From Candidatus Peregrinibacteria bacterium (GTDB taxonomy: Bacteria; Patescibacteriota; Gracilibacteria; UBA1369; LOWO2-01-FULL-3), in contig JAPLYN010000003.1 of NCBI GenBank assembly GCA_026395515.1, positions 180,763 through 244,762 of the forward strand: a stretch of DNA of 64,000 nucleotides, given 5' to 3'. The notes below the pieces were generated by a model. It was not told the origin of the DNA, searched no databases, and saw only the letters and a list, made by a program, of their open reading frames with translations. The translations under genes were made by a program, and so were the position numbers. This document shows positions 36,419 to 45,847 of this stretch, one piece after another (positions within the stretch are counted from its first letter, which is position 1; each line of letters opens with the position of its first letter).

Positions 36419-36442
36419 AAAGTGTAACTTAAGTGTACACTT
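36419..36442 (-). promoter_or_regulatory. Candidate operator of the toxin-antitoxin operon
   Basis: A perfect 12-bp palindrome AAGTGTACACTT (36431-36442) adjoins the near-repeat AAAGTGTAACTT (36419-36430). They lie 15 bp upstream of the antitoxin ATG. Two adjacent sites in phase suit cooperative binding by a Phd/YefM antitoxin. Confidence 0.55.
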
Positions 36443-36572
36443 TTTTGCCTCAGTGGTCAATTTACTTCTAAGTTCAGTAAATCATACGAAGTTAAAATAA
36501 TTCTAAATTCGGCACGAAAAGATTTGACGGTGTTCACTATGTAGGTTGAAGTTATAATAGTTATGGATTAAA

Positions 36573-36603
36573 AAAAGACCCTGTGTTTCCACGGGGTCTT
36601 TTC
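36573..36603 (-). terminator. Terminator of hupB-like gene
   Basis: AAGACCC (36575-36581) pairs with GGGTCTT (36594-36600), flanked by an A run and a T run. It lies 35 bp past the HU stop codon and could work both ways. Confidence 0.75.
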
Positions 36604-36637
36604 AAAGTTTGTTGTAGCCAGCCTGAGCTGGTAAAAA

Positions 36638-36913
36638 TTATCTTACAGCATCTTTAAGAGATTTACCTGCCTTGAAAGCTGGAAGCTTCATAGCTGGGAT
36701 CTTGATCTTTTGTGCTGGGTTGCGTGGGTTTACACCTGTGCGAGCAGCTCTCTTTGATACACGGAAAGTACCGAAACCAGTGATAGTTACGTTCTGACCA
36801 CCTTTTAGGCTCTTTGTGATCATTGTAAGTACTGAATCGAGAACTTCGCTAGCGGCTTTTTTAGTTACGCCTGCTGCCTGTGCAGCACCTGCTACTAAGT
36901 CTTGCTTAGTCAT
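36638..36913 (-). CDS. HU-family DNA-binding protein
   Basis: A 91-aa histone-like protein that bends and compacts DNA. It begins MTKQDLVAGAAQAAGVTKKAA. The beta-arm region has GFGTFRVSKRAARTGVNPRNP, where Pro at the arm tip intercalates into DNA, and it ends IKIPAMKLPAFKAGKSLKDAV. Length and motifs are fully standard. A -10 box TATAAT lies at 36946-36951 on the minus strand, 32 bp before the ATG. It is divergent from topA, and both act on DNA topology. Confidence 0.95.
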   Translation of the reverse strand: MTKQDLVAGAAQAAGVTKKAASEVLDSVLTMITKSLKGGQNVTITGFGTFRVSKRAARTGVNPRNPAQKIKIPAMKLPAFKAGKSLKDAVR

Positions 36914-37188
36914 AGTGTGTTTGGTTAGATAAATAAAACATCCGTATTATATGGGCTTAAAGCTTGGAAGCAAGCTGATTTTTGGCAGAAAGGGCTTTTC
37001 CCAGCCGATAAATGGGGGTCGAATTGTGTCAAAATCAGGTTTGTGGCTTAGGGCTGCGGAAATATTTTCGTTGCAAATCGTGGCGAGTTATTTCGGTGTG
37101 TATAAGCCATTTTTAGCTTATTGGGTTGACGCGCGGGCTTAATTATTATAAGAATGAAAAAGTAAATTTGAGTCCCTAATATAGAAAC

Positions 37189-39552
37189 ATGGCAAAAAAT
37201 TTGGTGATTGTAGAGTCCCCGGCAAAAGCAAAAACTATCTCAAGATTCTTGGGAAAGGACTATAAAGTATTGGCTTCGATGGGTCATGTAATGGATTTGC
37301 CGAAATCAAAAATGAGCATTGATGTTGAGCATGATTTCAAACCTGCTTACGTCGTTTCCGAAGAAAAGAAAAAAGTGGTGAAGCAATTAAAGGATGAATT
37401 GAAAAAAGCTGGTGAACTATGGATCGCGACTGATGAGGACCGCGAAGGAGAGGCTATTGGATGGCATTTATTGGACGCGTTGAAAGTTGATCAAAAGAAA
37501 ATGCCGACTCATAGAATTGTATTTCATGAAATTACTGAAGGTGCGATCAAAGAATCTTTGAAGCATCCTCGTAGCATTGATCAGAATATCGTAGATGCGC
37601 AACAGGCTCGTCGCGTACTTGATAGATTAGTTGGTTACGAATTGTCTCCACTATTATGGAAGAAGATTCGTTTCGGACTTTCTGCAGGTCGTGTACAAAG
37701 TGTGGCGGTGCGTTTAGTAGTAGATAGAGAACGTGAAATTTTAGCATTCAAACCTGAAGAATACTGGACAGTTATTGGAAATTTTGAAAAGAAAGATAAA
37801 GCTTTGAAAGAACACGATAGAAATTTTCAGGCTGAATTGCAGAAATTTCAGGATAAAAAATTGGAAATTGGCAACGGAGAACATGCACAAAACGTTTTGA
37901 AAGATTTGGAAAATGCAGAATATAAGGTGATGTCAGTGGAAGAAAAAGAAACTAAGAGATCTCCAGCTGCTCCTTTTATTACTTCCACTTTGCAACAAGA
38001 AGCTTCTCGTAAGCTTGGTTTCTCTGTGAAGAAAACAATGATGGTGGCACAGAAATTATATGAAGGTATTGATACTGGAGCTGGTCATACAGGTATGATT
38101 ACTTATATGAGAACAGATAGTGTGAATCTTTCTGATTTAGCTTTGAATATGGCTAAGGAAGTGATTACTAAACAATTTGGTGCTCAATACGCTTTGGCGG
38201 AACCACGTAAATATAAAGGAAGAAAGAGTGCTCAGGAAGCGCATGAGGCGATTCGTCCGGTAGATCTTTCTATTACTCCTGATGCTGCTGCGAAATTTCT
38301 CGATCATGATCAGTCTAGGTTGTACGAAATAATTTGGAAAAGAACTCTCGCTTGTCAGATGAAGGAAGCGGTTTTGGCGAAAGTTGGTGCGGATATTAAT
38401 GCATTTAAAGGTGCGACAGATACTGGATATACTTTCCGTGCTACTGGTCAGACTGTTGTGTTCCCAGGATTTATGGAAGTGTATATGGAAGGTCGTGATA
38501 ATGAGGAAGAAGAATCTCAGGATGGTGAAAAGATTTTGCCAAAATTAGTTGAAGGAGAAATGGTGGATTTGAAAGATTTAGTAAATACTCAACATTTTAC
38601 TAAACCACCGGCTAGATATACTGAAGCTTCTTTGGTTAAAAAATTGGAGAGCGAAGGCATTGGTAGACCGAGTACATATGCTCCGACTATTACGACAATT
38701 ATGACTCGTGGTTATATTGAAAAAGAAGGAAAAGCTTTGAAACCAACAGATGTGGCCATGGTGGTTACTGATATGTTGGTGGAGAATTTCCAGGAGATTG
38801 TGGATTACAAATTCACAGCTGAAATGGAAGAAAAATTGGATATTATTGAAGAAGGAAAATTGCAGTGGGTGCCGATGATCAGAGCTTTTTATGAACCTTT
38901 CCATGCGAAGATTCTTGATAAAAGTATGACTTTAAAGAAAGGAGATATGATTAAAGATGAGACAACTGAGGTTTGCGAAAAATGTGGATCAAATATGGTG
39001 ATTAAATTGGGAAGATTTGGAAAATTCTTATCTTGTTCTAATTATCCGGCTTGTAAAAATGCTAGACCTTTGGAAGGTACTGGTCCTGCGGCTGAGAAAG
39101 TTTTGACTCCGGAAGAACAGAAAGTGATTGATGATATGAAGGCAAAACATGCGGATAAGAAATGTGAAAAATGTGGCAAGCCAATGGAAATTAAATCTGG
39201 CAGATTCGGTCCTTTCTTGGGATGCAGTGGTTATCCAGAATGTAAGAGTATTCAATCTATAGTGATATCTTCAGGCGTGAAATGTCCTAAGTGTGGCGAA
39301 GGCGACTTGGTGGAACGTCATACAAGAAAGGGTGGTAAGATTTTCTGGGGCTGTAATAAATTTCCAAAATGTAAGCTCGCTACTTGGAATAAACCTGTAG
39401 GAAAATGTGAAAAATGTGGAGGACTAAAGGTGGAAGACAAAAAATCAGATGGTGCAGTGCTTTGTATGGACTGTGAAATGGCTAAACCTGCTCCTTCAAA
39501 AGGAGGAAGATGGGGTAAAAAGAAGAAGGAAGAGGCGGAGAGTGAAGAATAG
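37189..39552 (+). CDS. topA: DNA topoisomerase I
   Basis: A type IA topoisomerase that relaxes negative supercoils. The 787-aa protein has the N-terminal Toprim domain (NLVIVESPAKAKTISRFLG, then ATDEDREGEAIGWHL with the metal-binding DxD/E residues). The active-site tyrosine is in GMITYMRTDSVNLS (near 306), with the IGRPSTYAPTI motif near 490. The C-terminus has three C4 zinc-ribbon repeats (CEKCGSNMVIKLGRFGKFLSC and two relatives) and a fourth CEKC/CMDC ribbon, then a basic-acidic tail. No Shine-Dalgarno precedes the ATG. A terminator follows. Confidence 0.97.
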   Translation: MAKNLVIVESPAKAKTISRFLGKDYKVLASMGHVMDLPKSKMSIDVEHDFKPAYVVSEEKKKVVKQLKDELKKAGELWIATDEDREGEAIGWHLLDALKVDQKKMPTHRIVFHEITEGAIKESLKHPRSIDQNIVDAQQARRVLDRLVGYELSPLLWKKIRFGLSAGRVQSVAVRLVVDREREILAFKPEEYWTVIGNFEKKDKALKEHDRNFQAELQKFQDKKLEIGNGEHAQNVLKDLENAEYKVMSVEEKETKRSPAAPFITSTLQQEASRKLGFSVKKTMMVAQKLYEGIDTGAGHTGMITYMRTDSVNLSDLALNMAKEVITKQFGAQYALAEPRKYKGRKSAQEAHEAIRPVDLSITPDAAAKFLDHDQSRLYEIIWKRTLACQMKEAVLAKVGADINAFKGATDTGYTFRATGQTVVFPGFMEVYMEGRDNEEEESQDGEKILPKLVEGEMVDLKDLVNTQHFTKPPARYTEASLVKKLESEGIGRPSTYAPTITTIMTRGYIEKEGKALKPTDVAMVVTDMLVENFQEIVDYKFTAEMEEKLDIIEEGKLQWVPMIRAFYEPFHAKILDKSMTLKKGDMIKDETTEVCEKCGSNMVIKLGRFGKFLSCSNYPACKNARPLEGTGPAAEKVLTPEEQKVIDDMKAKHADKKCEKCGKPMEIKSGRFGPFLGCSGYPECKSIQSIVISSGVKCPKCGEGDLVERHTRKGGKIFWGCNKFPKCKLATWNKPVGKCEKCGGLKVEDKKSDGAVLCMDCEMAKPAPSKGGRWGKKKKEEAESEE

Positions 39553-39572
39553 TGGCTAATAAGATTGAGAGA

Positions 39573-39606
39573 ACGGCTATGGTCCTTGCGATTTAGCCGT
39601 TTTTTT
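39573..39606 (+). terminator. Terminator after topA
   Basis: ACGGCTA (39573-39579) pairs with TAGCCGT (39594-39600) over 7 bp, followed by T6. The promoter of the next gene overlaps the same bases. Confidence 0.8.
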
Positions 39607-39614
39607 GGTATAAT
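39586..39614 (+). promoter_or_regulatory. Promoter of the large surface-protein gene, inside a terminator
   Basis: TTGCGA (39586-39591), 17-bp spacer made of the terminator stem and T run, TATAAT (39609-39614), 29 bp before the ATG at 39644. Termination of topA and initiation of the next gene share the same DNA. Confidence 0.55.
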
Positions 39615-39643
39615 ATAGGCAATAAAAAAATAAAAATAAAACC

Positions 39644-42643
39644 ATGATATCCAATAAGAAAGTGCTTCTTCTCTTAACGACAGTTTTGTTGTCTAGTTTT
39701 TTGAATTTTCCTCAAACTACTTTTGCGGAAGGTGTGAAAGCCGATAGTACTCCTGATGCTTGTAGCGGTAGAGTTACAGGTACTACAAAAGCCTATAATC
39801 CTAACTCTGGAGTTATTTCTTTTGATGCTCATTCCGGTCCCGGAGCGGAAGATAATCTTGCTGTGAATCTTGGTGTTGCTGCCGCCGGTGCTGTGGGACT
39901 TGCTCCTGCAAATCGTTCAGATGCGGCTTGTGTAAGTAAAGTGGCAGGAGTTGATGCTAATACTGGAAAAGCTTATGCCTATGCGGTAAAAGGCTGGGCT
40001 TGGGATACTAATGCTGGTTTCGTTTCATTCAATTGTCAGAATGGTTCTAATAATGCTGGTGGTGCGAATGTAGCATGTGGAAATATTAATTATGGAGTTT
40101 ATATTGCGGCTGATAATAGTCTTCTTGGTTATGCATGGAATCCAACTTTAGGTTGGATAAGATTTGATGATAATAATAAAAATGATGCCTATGTGTATGG
40201 TGTAAAAATTGATCCGGTGACTTTTGTGGCTACTGGTTACGCTTGGACTTCAGCTGGAGTTTATGTGGATTTAACTGGAGTAACTTTTAATTTGCCAGAT
40301 AAAGATAATGTAGTAGTGGTGGATACTTGGTGTAAAAATAAACCATATTTGTGTGTGGAAATTACGCCTGATCCATCTAGTTTATCTTTCAATTCTGCAC
40401 CTGCTGTAGCGGTGGCTGATGGTAAGGATGGATATTATTTGAATATGTATTTTAGAAATGCGAGCGGAGTATCAGTAAGTCCGTTGGCTATTACAAATTT
40501 GGCGAATGTAAAATTGTTTGATTGGACGGATACTGTGAAGTTGAATCAGATTGATCCTTTGAATGTAAATGCAAATGCGGTTTTGAATAAGCCTTTGTAT
40601 TTTTCTGATTTTAAATTGGCTAGCGATGGTGATATTGGCCATTATATAAGTAAAAATAAGATTGTTAGTTATGCGCCAACTTCTGAATCAAAATTGTCTT
40701 TAACTACTGGTACTAAACCAGCGTATTTAACAAATAATGAGAATTTTATTTATACCCCTGACGGAATAGTTGGTGGTCTTCCAAAACCAAATACGAATCA
40801 GTTGATTTTAAATAATATTTCTTGGCCTCAAGACTTAGTGGATGGTGTTGGAAATGTTGTTATTCCAGCTACTTCTTCCCCAATTTATCCGAACGGAAAA
40901 GTGGGATTGCCATTCAAATTCAGACCGGCAGTCTATTTGGATACTTTGTATGCTAACGACTTTCAAGATAACATTTTGGGATATAGATCTGTTCCGGTGA
41001 CAATCAAGAGATCATTAAAAACTATTGGTAATTTAAATGCTATTACTGGTAATGCGGAATATCATGTAGCTTTCTCTAGCAGTCAAACTGGTACTCAATG
41101 TTCTGGTCAGGATGTTAATTTCCAATTTACCGTGAAGGATGATGCGGCTGCCGGATCAGTGATTACTAATAATACTTCTGGTGATGTGACTATTAATGCT
41201 TTAGCTAACAAAATTAATCCTGATATTTCAACTTTGATTGGAAAGATTTTCGATTTGCAGTTTACTCCTGATATTCCTACAAACCCTCAGGGAACTCTTC
41301 CTTGTGATATGGCAAAAGGTGCGACTTTCTATAGCAAAATTTCTTATACAGTTGATGGAAAGACGGTGTCTTACTACGATAATAAATTGCCAAGAACTGG
41401 TGGCGATTCAATTGTGAATCCTGCGGTAGTTGTTCATGGAAATATTACAGCTCAGGCAGTAGGAAATGTGCAGGGTGATAATCGTGTTACGGCTGCTGGA
41501 TCAGTGAATGTGGCTTTGATTAGAGATGCAATTAATGAAAATTTGCAGAGGAATGGCGGAAGTAGTATAGGTGCTAAATCTTATAGCGATTGTTCTATTA
41601 CATCGATGAATGATAATGCTGGAAAGGGAACAATGGGGCTAGGTGATGCTACTGTTTGTCCATCTGGTTCTAGTTCATATTACCGTTTTGATGTTGGTTC
41701 AGAGCATGTGCTTTATACAAAAGCCAATTTGACTCTGTCTTTTGGTGCTGGAAATTGGACAGGTAAATGGATAGTTATTGCCGATGGAGGAAATATTTTT
41801 GTAGATAAAAATATTCTTCCAAGTGATCCAGTTGCTTCAAGAATTTCTTTGGTTGCCTTCAGATCTAGCGATGCTGCTAAATATTACCAGACCGGAAATA
41901 TTTATATTGCTCCTACTGTTACAAATATCGTTGGTACTTTTGTGGCTGACGGATCTATTTTTTCTTATGATGGTACTCATACTCATATAAATGCTACTAC
42001 TGGTGAGCCGGATTGGGGTGCGACTGGTTCAGATTATTCTGCGATGATTTCATCTTTGCAGACTTATCAGTTGTTGGGTCAGGGAGCTTTTCTTTCTGAT
42101 AATACAATTGGTGGAGCAAATCTGGATCAAGGAGCAAGTCCTAAGAATTATTTACTAGCTGGAGGAGGAAGAGTAATTCCTTTACCTGCAAGTATTGCTA
42201 AACGTATGCAAGCTCAGTATTACGACTTAAATTACTTGAGAATGTTTAAGTTGAATTTACAGATGAGTGCGGAAGGACTTCCTGTAGACCAGAAATGTGG
42301 AAAGGGATGGACTCCTGATGATCAGGTGCATTTACAATCTTTGTTAAATACTGGTAGCTATAAAGATGAGGCTGGAAATACGTTTAAAACTATTTGTGGA
42401 GAAAAACAGCCTTGTGATCCGGTAAATGATACTTTAAATAATCCAAATTCTTGTGATGGTATCAATCCGTTGATGAAGTACGATGGAGCGAATGGAGATT
42501 TGATTGCTCCAAGTAATTTCACTGCCGCTACAGGTTTAGATTCAAATAAGGATTTTAATCCGGTGTACATTTATTACGTAGCTCCAGATAAAGATTCATT
42601 CTTGTTCTCAAAGAGTGGTGCGATAAATATTAGTGGAAGATAG
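39644..42643 (+). CDS. Large secreted surface protein with GWAW/GYAW motifs
   Basis: A 999-aa secreted protein of unknown function. A signal peptide (residues 1-29, ending TTFAEG) is followed by three tandem motif copies around residues 115-205: KGWAWDTNAGFVSF, LGYAWNPTLGWIRFD, and TGYAWTSAGVYVDL. I associate this kind of motif with surface proteins of Candidate Phyla Radiation bacteria. The long middle part looks like beta-rich domains. The part near 600-830 (VHGNITAQAVGNVQGDN, GSVNVALIRDAI, IVIADGGNIFVDKNI) resembles secreted beta-helix-like repeats. No sortase signal or C-terminal anchor is visible. A long inverted repeat follows the stop. Confidence 0.75.
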   Translation: MISNKKVLLLLTTVLLSSFLNFPQTTFAEGVKADSTPDACSGRVTGTTKAYNPNSGVISFDAHSGPGAEDNLAVNLGVAAAGAVGLAPANRSDAACVSKVAGVDANTGKAYAYAVKGWAWDTNAGFVSFNCQNGSNNAGGANVACGNINYGVYIAADNSLLGYAWNPTLGWIRFDDNNKNDAYVYGVKIDPVTFVATGYAWTSAGVYVDLTGVTFNLPDKDNVVVVDTWCKNKPYLCVEITPDPSSLSFNSAPAVAVADGKDGYYLNMYFRNASGVSVSPLAITNLANVKLFDWTDTVKLNQIDPLNVNANAVLNKPLYFSDFKLASDGDIGHYISKNKIVSYAPTSESKLSLTTGTKPAYLTNNENFIYTPDGIVGGLPKPNTNQLILNNISWPQDLVDGVGNVVIPATSSPIYPNGKVGLPFKFRPAVYLDTLYANDFQDNILGYRSVPVTIKRSLKTIGNLNAITGNAEYHVAFSSSQTGTQCSGQDVNFQFTVKDDAAAGSVITNNTSGDVTINALANKINPDISTLIGKIFDLQFTPDIPTNPQGTLPCDMAKGATFYSKISYTVDGKTVSYYDNKLPRTGGDSIVNPAVVVHGNITAQAVGNVQGDNRVTAAGSVNVALIRDAINENLQRNGGSSIGAKSYSDCSITSMNDNAGKGTMGLGDATVCPSGSSSYYRFDVGSEHVLYTKANLTLSFGAGNWTGKWIVIADGGNIFVDKNILPSDPVASRISLVAFRSSDAAKYYQTGNIYIAPTVTNIVGTFVADGSIFSYDGTHTHINATTGEPDWGATGSDYSAMISSLQTYQLLGQGAFLSDNTIGGANLDQGASPKNYLLAGGGRVIPLPASIAKRMQAQYYDLNYLRMFKLNLQMSAEGLPVDQKCGKGWTPDDQVHLQSLLNTGSYKDEAGNTFKTICGEKQPCDPVNDTLNNPNSCDGINPLMKYDGANGDLIAPSNFTAATGLDSNKDFNPVYIYYVAPDKDSFLFSKSGAINISGR

Positions 42644-42654
42644 GCGTAATTACA

Positions 42655-42744
42655 AAAAAGTAAGTTTAATTTTATCTCTTCTCTTAAGTATCGGTCGTCA
42701 CGACTGACCTCAATGCGCTCGAGATAAAATTAAGCTTACTTTTT
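42655..42744. terminator. 24-bp long-stem bidirectional terminator
   Basis: The arms 42655-42678 and 42721-42744 are inverted copies over 24 nt with only one G-T mismatch. They carry A and T runs at their outer ends and enclose a 42-nt loop with its own TCGTcACGA hairpin. The element lies between convergent genes, as expected for a shared terminator. It is much longer than a normal terminator stem. Confidence 0.75.
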
Positions 42745-42746
42745 CT

Positions 42747-44174
42747 TTATGCCTCATACCAATCTAAAGAAATTTCTGGGTATTTTTTCATTTCTTCAAC
42801 CATGATTTTTTGAATCTCGGCGAGGCGCTCAGGGGTGAGGGCTTCAAAACGAAGTGTGAGATTTGGGCTAGTGTTTGAGGCGCGTACTGCTCCCCAAGAA
42901 TTTTCGTCGAAGTTTACGCGGACTCCATCGATAGTGATGCAGTCATAAATTGCCGTAAAATGTGAAACAAGATTTTTCACAATTTCAAATTTTTTATCGT
43001 CAGGACAGTGAGCTTTGAATTCTGGAGTCATGCAAGTTTTTGGCAAATCATCAAAAAATGTAGAGAAAGGTTTTTGGCTTTTTGAAGCTATTTCTAGGAT
43101 GCGAGCTGCCGCTAGAAGTGCGTCGTCGAAACCATAATAATTTTCGCCAAAGAATAAATGTCCGGAAACCTCACCAGCTAAAGGTGCGCCGATTTCTTTC
43201 ATTTTTCCTTCAATAAAACTATGACCCGTTTTGCTCATTACTGGCACGGCTCCGTGTTTTTTTAGATCGTTAATTATTGCCTGAGAAACTTTTACGTCGA
43301 AAACCACTTTGCTTCCAGGTAGGCGAGTGAGCATGTCGCGAGCGAGAAGAAGCAGCATGAAATCTGAAGAATACATGTGGCCTTTTTCATCAACTACGCC
43401 GACGCGATCGCCATCACCATCAAATCCAATTCCGAGGTCTGCTTTATGTTCGAGGACTTTTTTGATGAGATCCTGCATGTTGTGAAGTTCTTCCGGATTG
43501 GCTTCGTGATTAGGGAAATTGCCATCGAGTTCACAATATAATTCTATTACTTCGCAGCCTAATTTTCTTAGTAATTCCGGGGCGAATTTTCCCGCCACTC
43601 CATTGCCAGTGTCGATTACTACTTTGAGTGGTTTTGCTAGTTTGGTGCGAGAAGTAATATCGGCAAGATATGTTGGCCAGATGTCTACTTTTGCTACTGA
43701 TGCAGCTGCGCAATTTGCAGCATTGAATTCGGGCCAATCTTTTCCTTCTGTTTGAATAATTTTTAAAATTTCTTGTAACTCATCTCCACAAATTGAGTGA
43801 GCATTTTTGATAACTATTTTGAGCCCGTTGTAGGCCTTTGGATTGTGACTGGCGGTGATATTGGTACCTGAGTCAAAATTCATGGCGCAACTCGTCCAGT
43901 AGACCATTGGTGAGGTCACAAGGCCTATGTTTGTTGGTTGAATACCAGAGTCTATGAGTCCTTGCATGTATCCGAGTTTCAAGTCGTCACTTGTGAGGCG
44001 ATTATCAGAACCAACGGCCATAGTTTTCACGCCATATTTTTTTTGTAAATATATACCGGCAGCGCGGCCAATTAAATATACAGATTTGTCGGTGAGGTCG
44101 GCTGGTTTATCGTCTAATGGTGCAGCAATTCCACGGATGTCGTAGGCGCGAAAAATGAGAGGATTGATTGTCAT
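42747..44174 (-). CDS. Phosphomannomutase/phosphoglucomutase
   Basis: Interconverts hexose 1- and 6-phosphates to make sugar nucleotides for surface polysaccharide. The 475-aa alpha-D-phosphohexomutase has the phosphoserine loop TASHNPKAYNG (near residue 105), metal loop GFDGDGDRVGV (near 250), sugar-binding GEVSGHLFFGE (near 330) and phosphate-binding RASNTSPNLTLRFE (near 435). All four sites are intact. It ends a run of minus-strand genes smpB, nadE, nadM, and this one, with an 18-bp gap to nadM. Confidence 0.94.
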   Translation of the reverse strand: MTINPLIFRAYDIRGIAAPLDDKPADLTDKSVYLIGRAAGIYLQKKYGVKTMAVGSDNRLTSDDLKLGYMQGLIDSGIQPTNIGLVTSPMVYWTSCAMNFDSGTNITASHNPKAYNGLKIVIKNAHSICGDELQEILKIIQTEGKDWPEFNAANCAAASVAKVDIWPTYLADITSRTKLAKPLKVVIDTGNGVAGKFAPELLRKLGCEVIELYCELDGNFPNHEANPEELHNMQDLIKKVLEHKADLGIGFDGDGDRVGVVDEKGHMYSSDFMLLLLARDMLTRLPGSKVVFDVKVSQAIINDLKKHGAVPVMSKTGHSFIEGKMKEIGAPLAGEVSGHLFFGENYYGFDDALLAAARILEIASKSQKPFSTFFDDLPKTCMTPEFKAHCPDDKKFEIVKNLVSHFTAIYDCITIDGVRVNFDENSWGAVRASNTSPNLTLRFEALTPERLAEIQKIMVEEMKKYPEISLDWYEA

Positions 44175-44192
44175 GAGGATAGGGCTTGAGGG

Positions 44193-44759
44193 TTAATATT
44201 CGTTATTATATTTAGTGTAATCCATGGTTTTTTGAATATCGTGAAGACGATTTTTTGTATTCCATTCTTTTAATAATTTCGCACAAGCTGGAGGAACCAA
44301 TTTTTCCCATTTTTTTCCTTTCATAATTGCTTCGCGGACTTTTGTGGCGCTGATTTTTAATACTCTTTTTAATTGGAAAATTTCCGGACCTACTTTTGTT
44401 ATTTCATGAGGACGGTGATACTTTCCTTCGTAACAAGCTTTTACGATTTCGGAGCCGGTGAAAAGGTGAGTATATGGAGGAACGTAAGTGTTTACGTGAT
44501 TTACCCAAAGTGCGTAATTATTCACATTTCTTACTGGTATAATGCAGTATTTTTCTGCTGGGATTTTTGCTTCGCGAAGAGATTCTTCTATTAATTGAAA
44601 ACGTTCTCCGGCAGTCCAAGGGTTGTCTGGAAGAAAGTTTTTTTCGGCAGAGCCAATTACGATAATTACGCGCTCGTGTTTTTCGAGAATTTTTTTAACT
44701 ACATCAAGATGCCCAAGATGAAATGGCTGAAAGCGACCGATAAAAAGTGCGGATTGCAT
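44193..44759 (-). CDS. nadM: Archaeal-type nicotinamide-nucleotide adenylyltransferase
   Basis: Makes NAD or deamido-NAD from the mononucleotide and ATP. The 188-aa protein has the nucleotidyltransferase start FIGRFQPFHLGHLDVV with the HxGH motif (HLGH), the middle block GSAEKNFLPDNPWTAGER, and the ISATKVREAI motif typical of archaeal NadM rather than bacterial NadD. It lies between nadE and the phosphohexomutase gene. The last 30 or so residues (KEWNTKNRLHDIQKTMDY) are an extension. A phosphopantetheine adenylyltransferase is less likely, given the motifs and nadE as neighbour. Confidence 0.85.
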   Translation of the reverse strand: MQSALFIGRFQPFHLGHLDVVKKILEKHERVIIVIGSAEKNFLPDNPWTAGERFQLIEESLREAKIPAEKYCIIPVRNVNNYALWVNHVNTYVPPYTHLFTGSEIVKACYEGKYHRPHEITKVGPEIFQLKRVLKISATKVREAIMKGKKWEKLVPPACAKLLKEWNTKNRLHDIQKTMDYTKYNNEY

Positions 44760-44790
44760 AGGTTTAAAGTTATGCTGAAAAATTACACTT

Positions 44791-45753
44791 TTATTTCACC
44801 CTGATCAAGTATGGAGGGTTGAGTTTGTGCTTGTTGATTTCGTAAAGACGGAAAACTTTATGAACGATATTTGGGCTTATGCCTTTACCAATGAGCTCTT
44901 CTTTAGTTAAGCCTTCCTCCATTTTACGAAGAACAATATCAATTTCACGGTAAGTCATGCCGAGTTCAGTTTCGTCTGTTTGTCCGTTGTAGAGCTCTGC
45001 GGATGGTGCCTTTTCTATGAACTCATTTGGTAACCCAACGTGTTCTGCTAATTTATAAACTTCATCTTTGAAAAGATCGCCGATGATTTCTAAATCTGCA
45101 GCGAGATCTCCATATTTTGTGCCGTATCCAAGTGCTAATTCGCTTTTGTTTGAAGTTCCAATTACGAGAGAATTGCGGCTATTCGCAAAGTTATAAAGAA
45201 TAACCATACGCACACGAGCTTTTGTATTAATCTGAGCAAGGTCGCTAGGTTTCCAAGGAAGTGCGAGAAAATCTGTAAGGTATTTATTGATTGGAACGTT
45301 GTAATAATTCACATTTAAAAATTGGCAAAGTGTACGAGCGTGAAGAAGGTTTTCATCACTAGACACGCCTTTTTCTGGCATAGTAATTCCTGTCACGTGT
45401 TCCGCTCCGAGGGCATCAACTACGAGTTTTAAACAAAGTGCAGAATCTACGCCTCCGCTAACACCAATAACAGCATTTTCAATCTGAGCTTCTTTGAAAT
45501 ATCTTTGGATGGAAGCGACGATTTTTGTGTAAGTGTTGTGCATAGATTTTTTGTGGATTAGTGGTGTGGGATCTGTAGCTTGAGGTTCTTCTGGAGGCGG
45601 AAGAGTCTTTTTTTGTTTGGGAGCTTCTTTTTTTTGAATTACTTTTGGTTTAGGTGTTTCAATCTTCTTCGGCAGTTTTATGGCTTCCGTATGCGTGCTT
45701 GGCTCTTTTGGCTCTTCGACGAAGTCAAAAAGGTTAGATTGTGTGGTCTTCAT
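44791..45753 (-). CDS. nadE: NAD synthetase with low-complexity N-terminal tail
   Basis: Converts deamido-NAD to NAD with ammonia. The 320-aa protein has the ATP P-loop SGGVDSALCLKL (near residue 100). Further motifs are GITMPEKGVSSDENL, INTKARVRMVILYNFAN, GTSNKSELALGYGTKYGDLA and PSAELYNGQTDETELGMTY. No glutaminase domain is present, so ammonia is the nitrogen source. Unusual is a tail of about 70 residues, rich in Pro, Lys and Glu, ahead of the enzyme. It is likely disordered. nadM follows 31 bp downstream. Confidence 0.94.
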   Translation of the reverse strand: MKTTQSNLFDFVEEPKEPSTHTEAIKLPKKIETPKPKVIQKKEAPKQKKTLPPPEEPQATDPTPLIHKKSMHNTYTKIVASIQRYFKEAQIENAVIGVSGGVDSALCLKLVVDALGAEHVTGITMPEKGVSSDENLLHARTLCQFLNVNYYNVPINKYLTDFLALPWKPSDLAQINTKARVRMVILYNFANSRNSLVIGTSNKSELALGYGTKYGDLAADLEIIGDLFKDEVYKLAEHVGLPNEFIEKAPSAELYNGQTDETELGMTYREIDIVLRKMEEGLTKEELIGKGISPNIVHKVFRLYEINKHKLNPPYLIRVK

Positions 45754-45847
45754 AGGCCCGAATTATAAAACTTTCGTAGGATATTGGAAGGGGGCGATTT
45801 TAAAATATCTTGCCGTTTTAAGGGAAAGATGGTTTTAAATCGAGTAT

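Noticed and set aside
36951..37142. A 63-aa open frame between HU and topA
   Set aside because: It covers the HU promoter, has no recognisable family and sits in the divergent regulatory gap.
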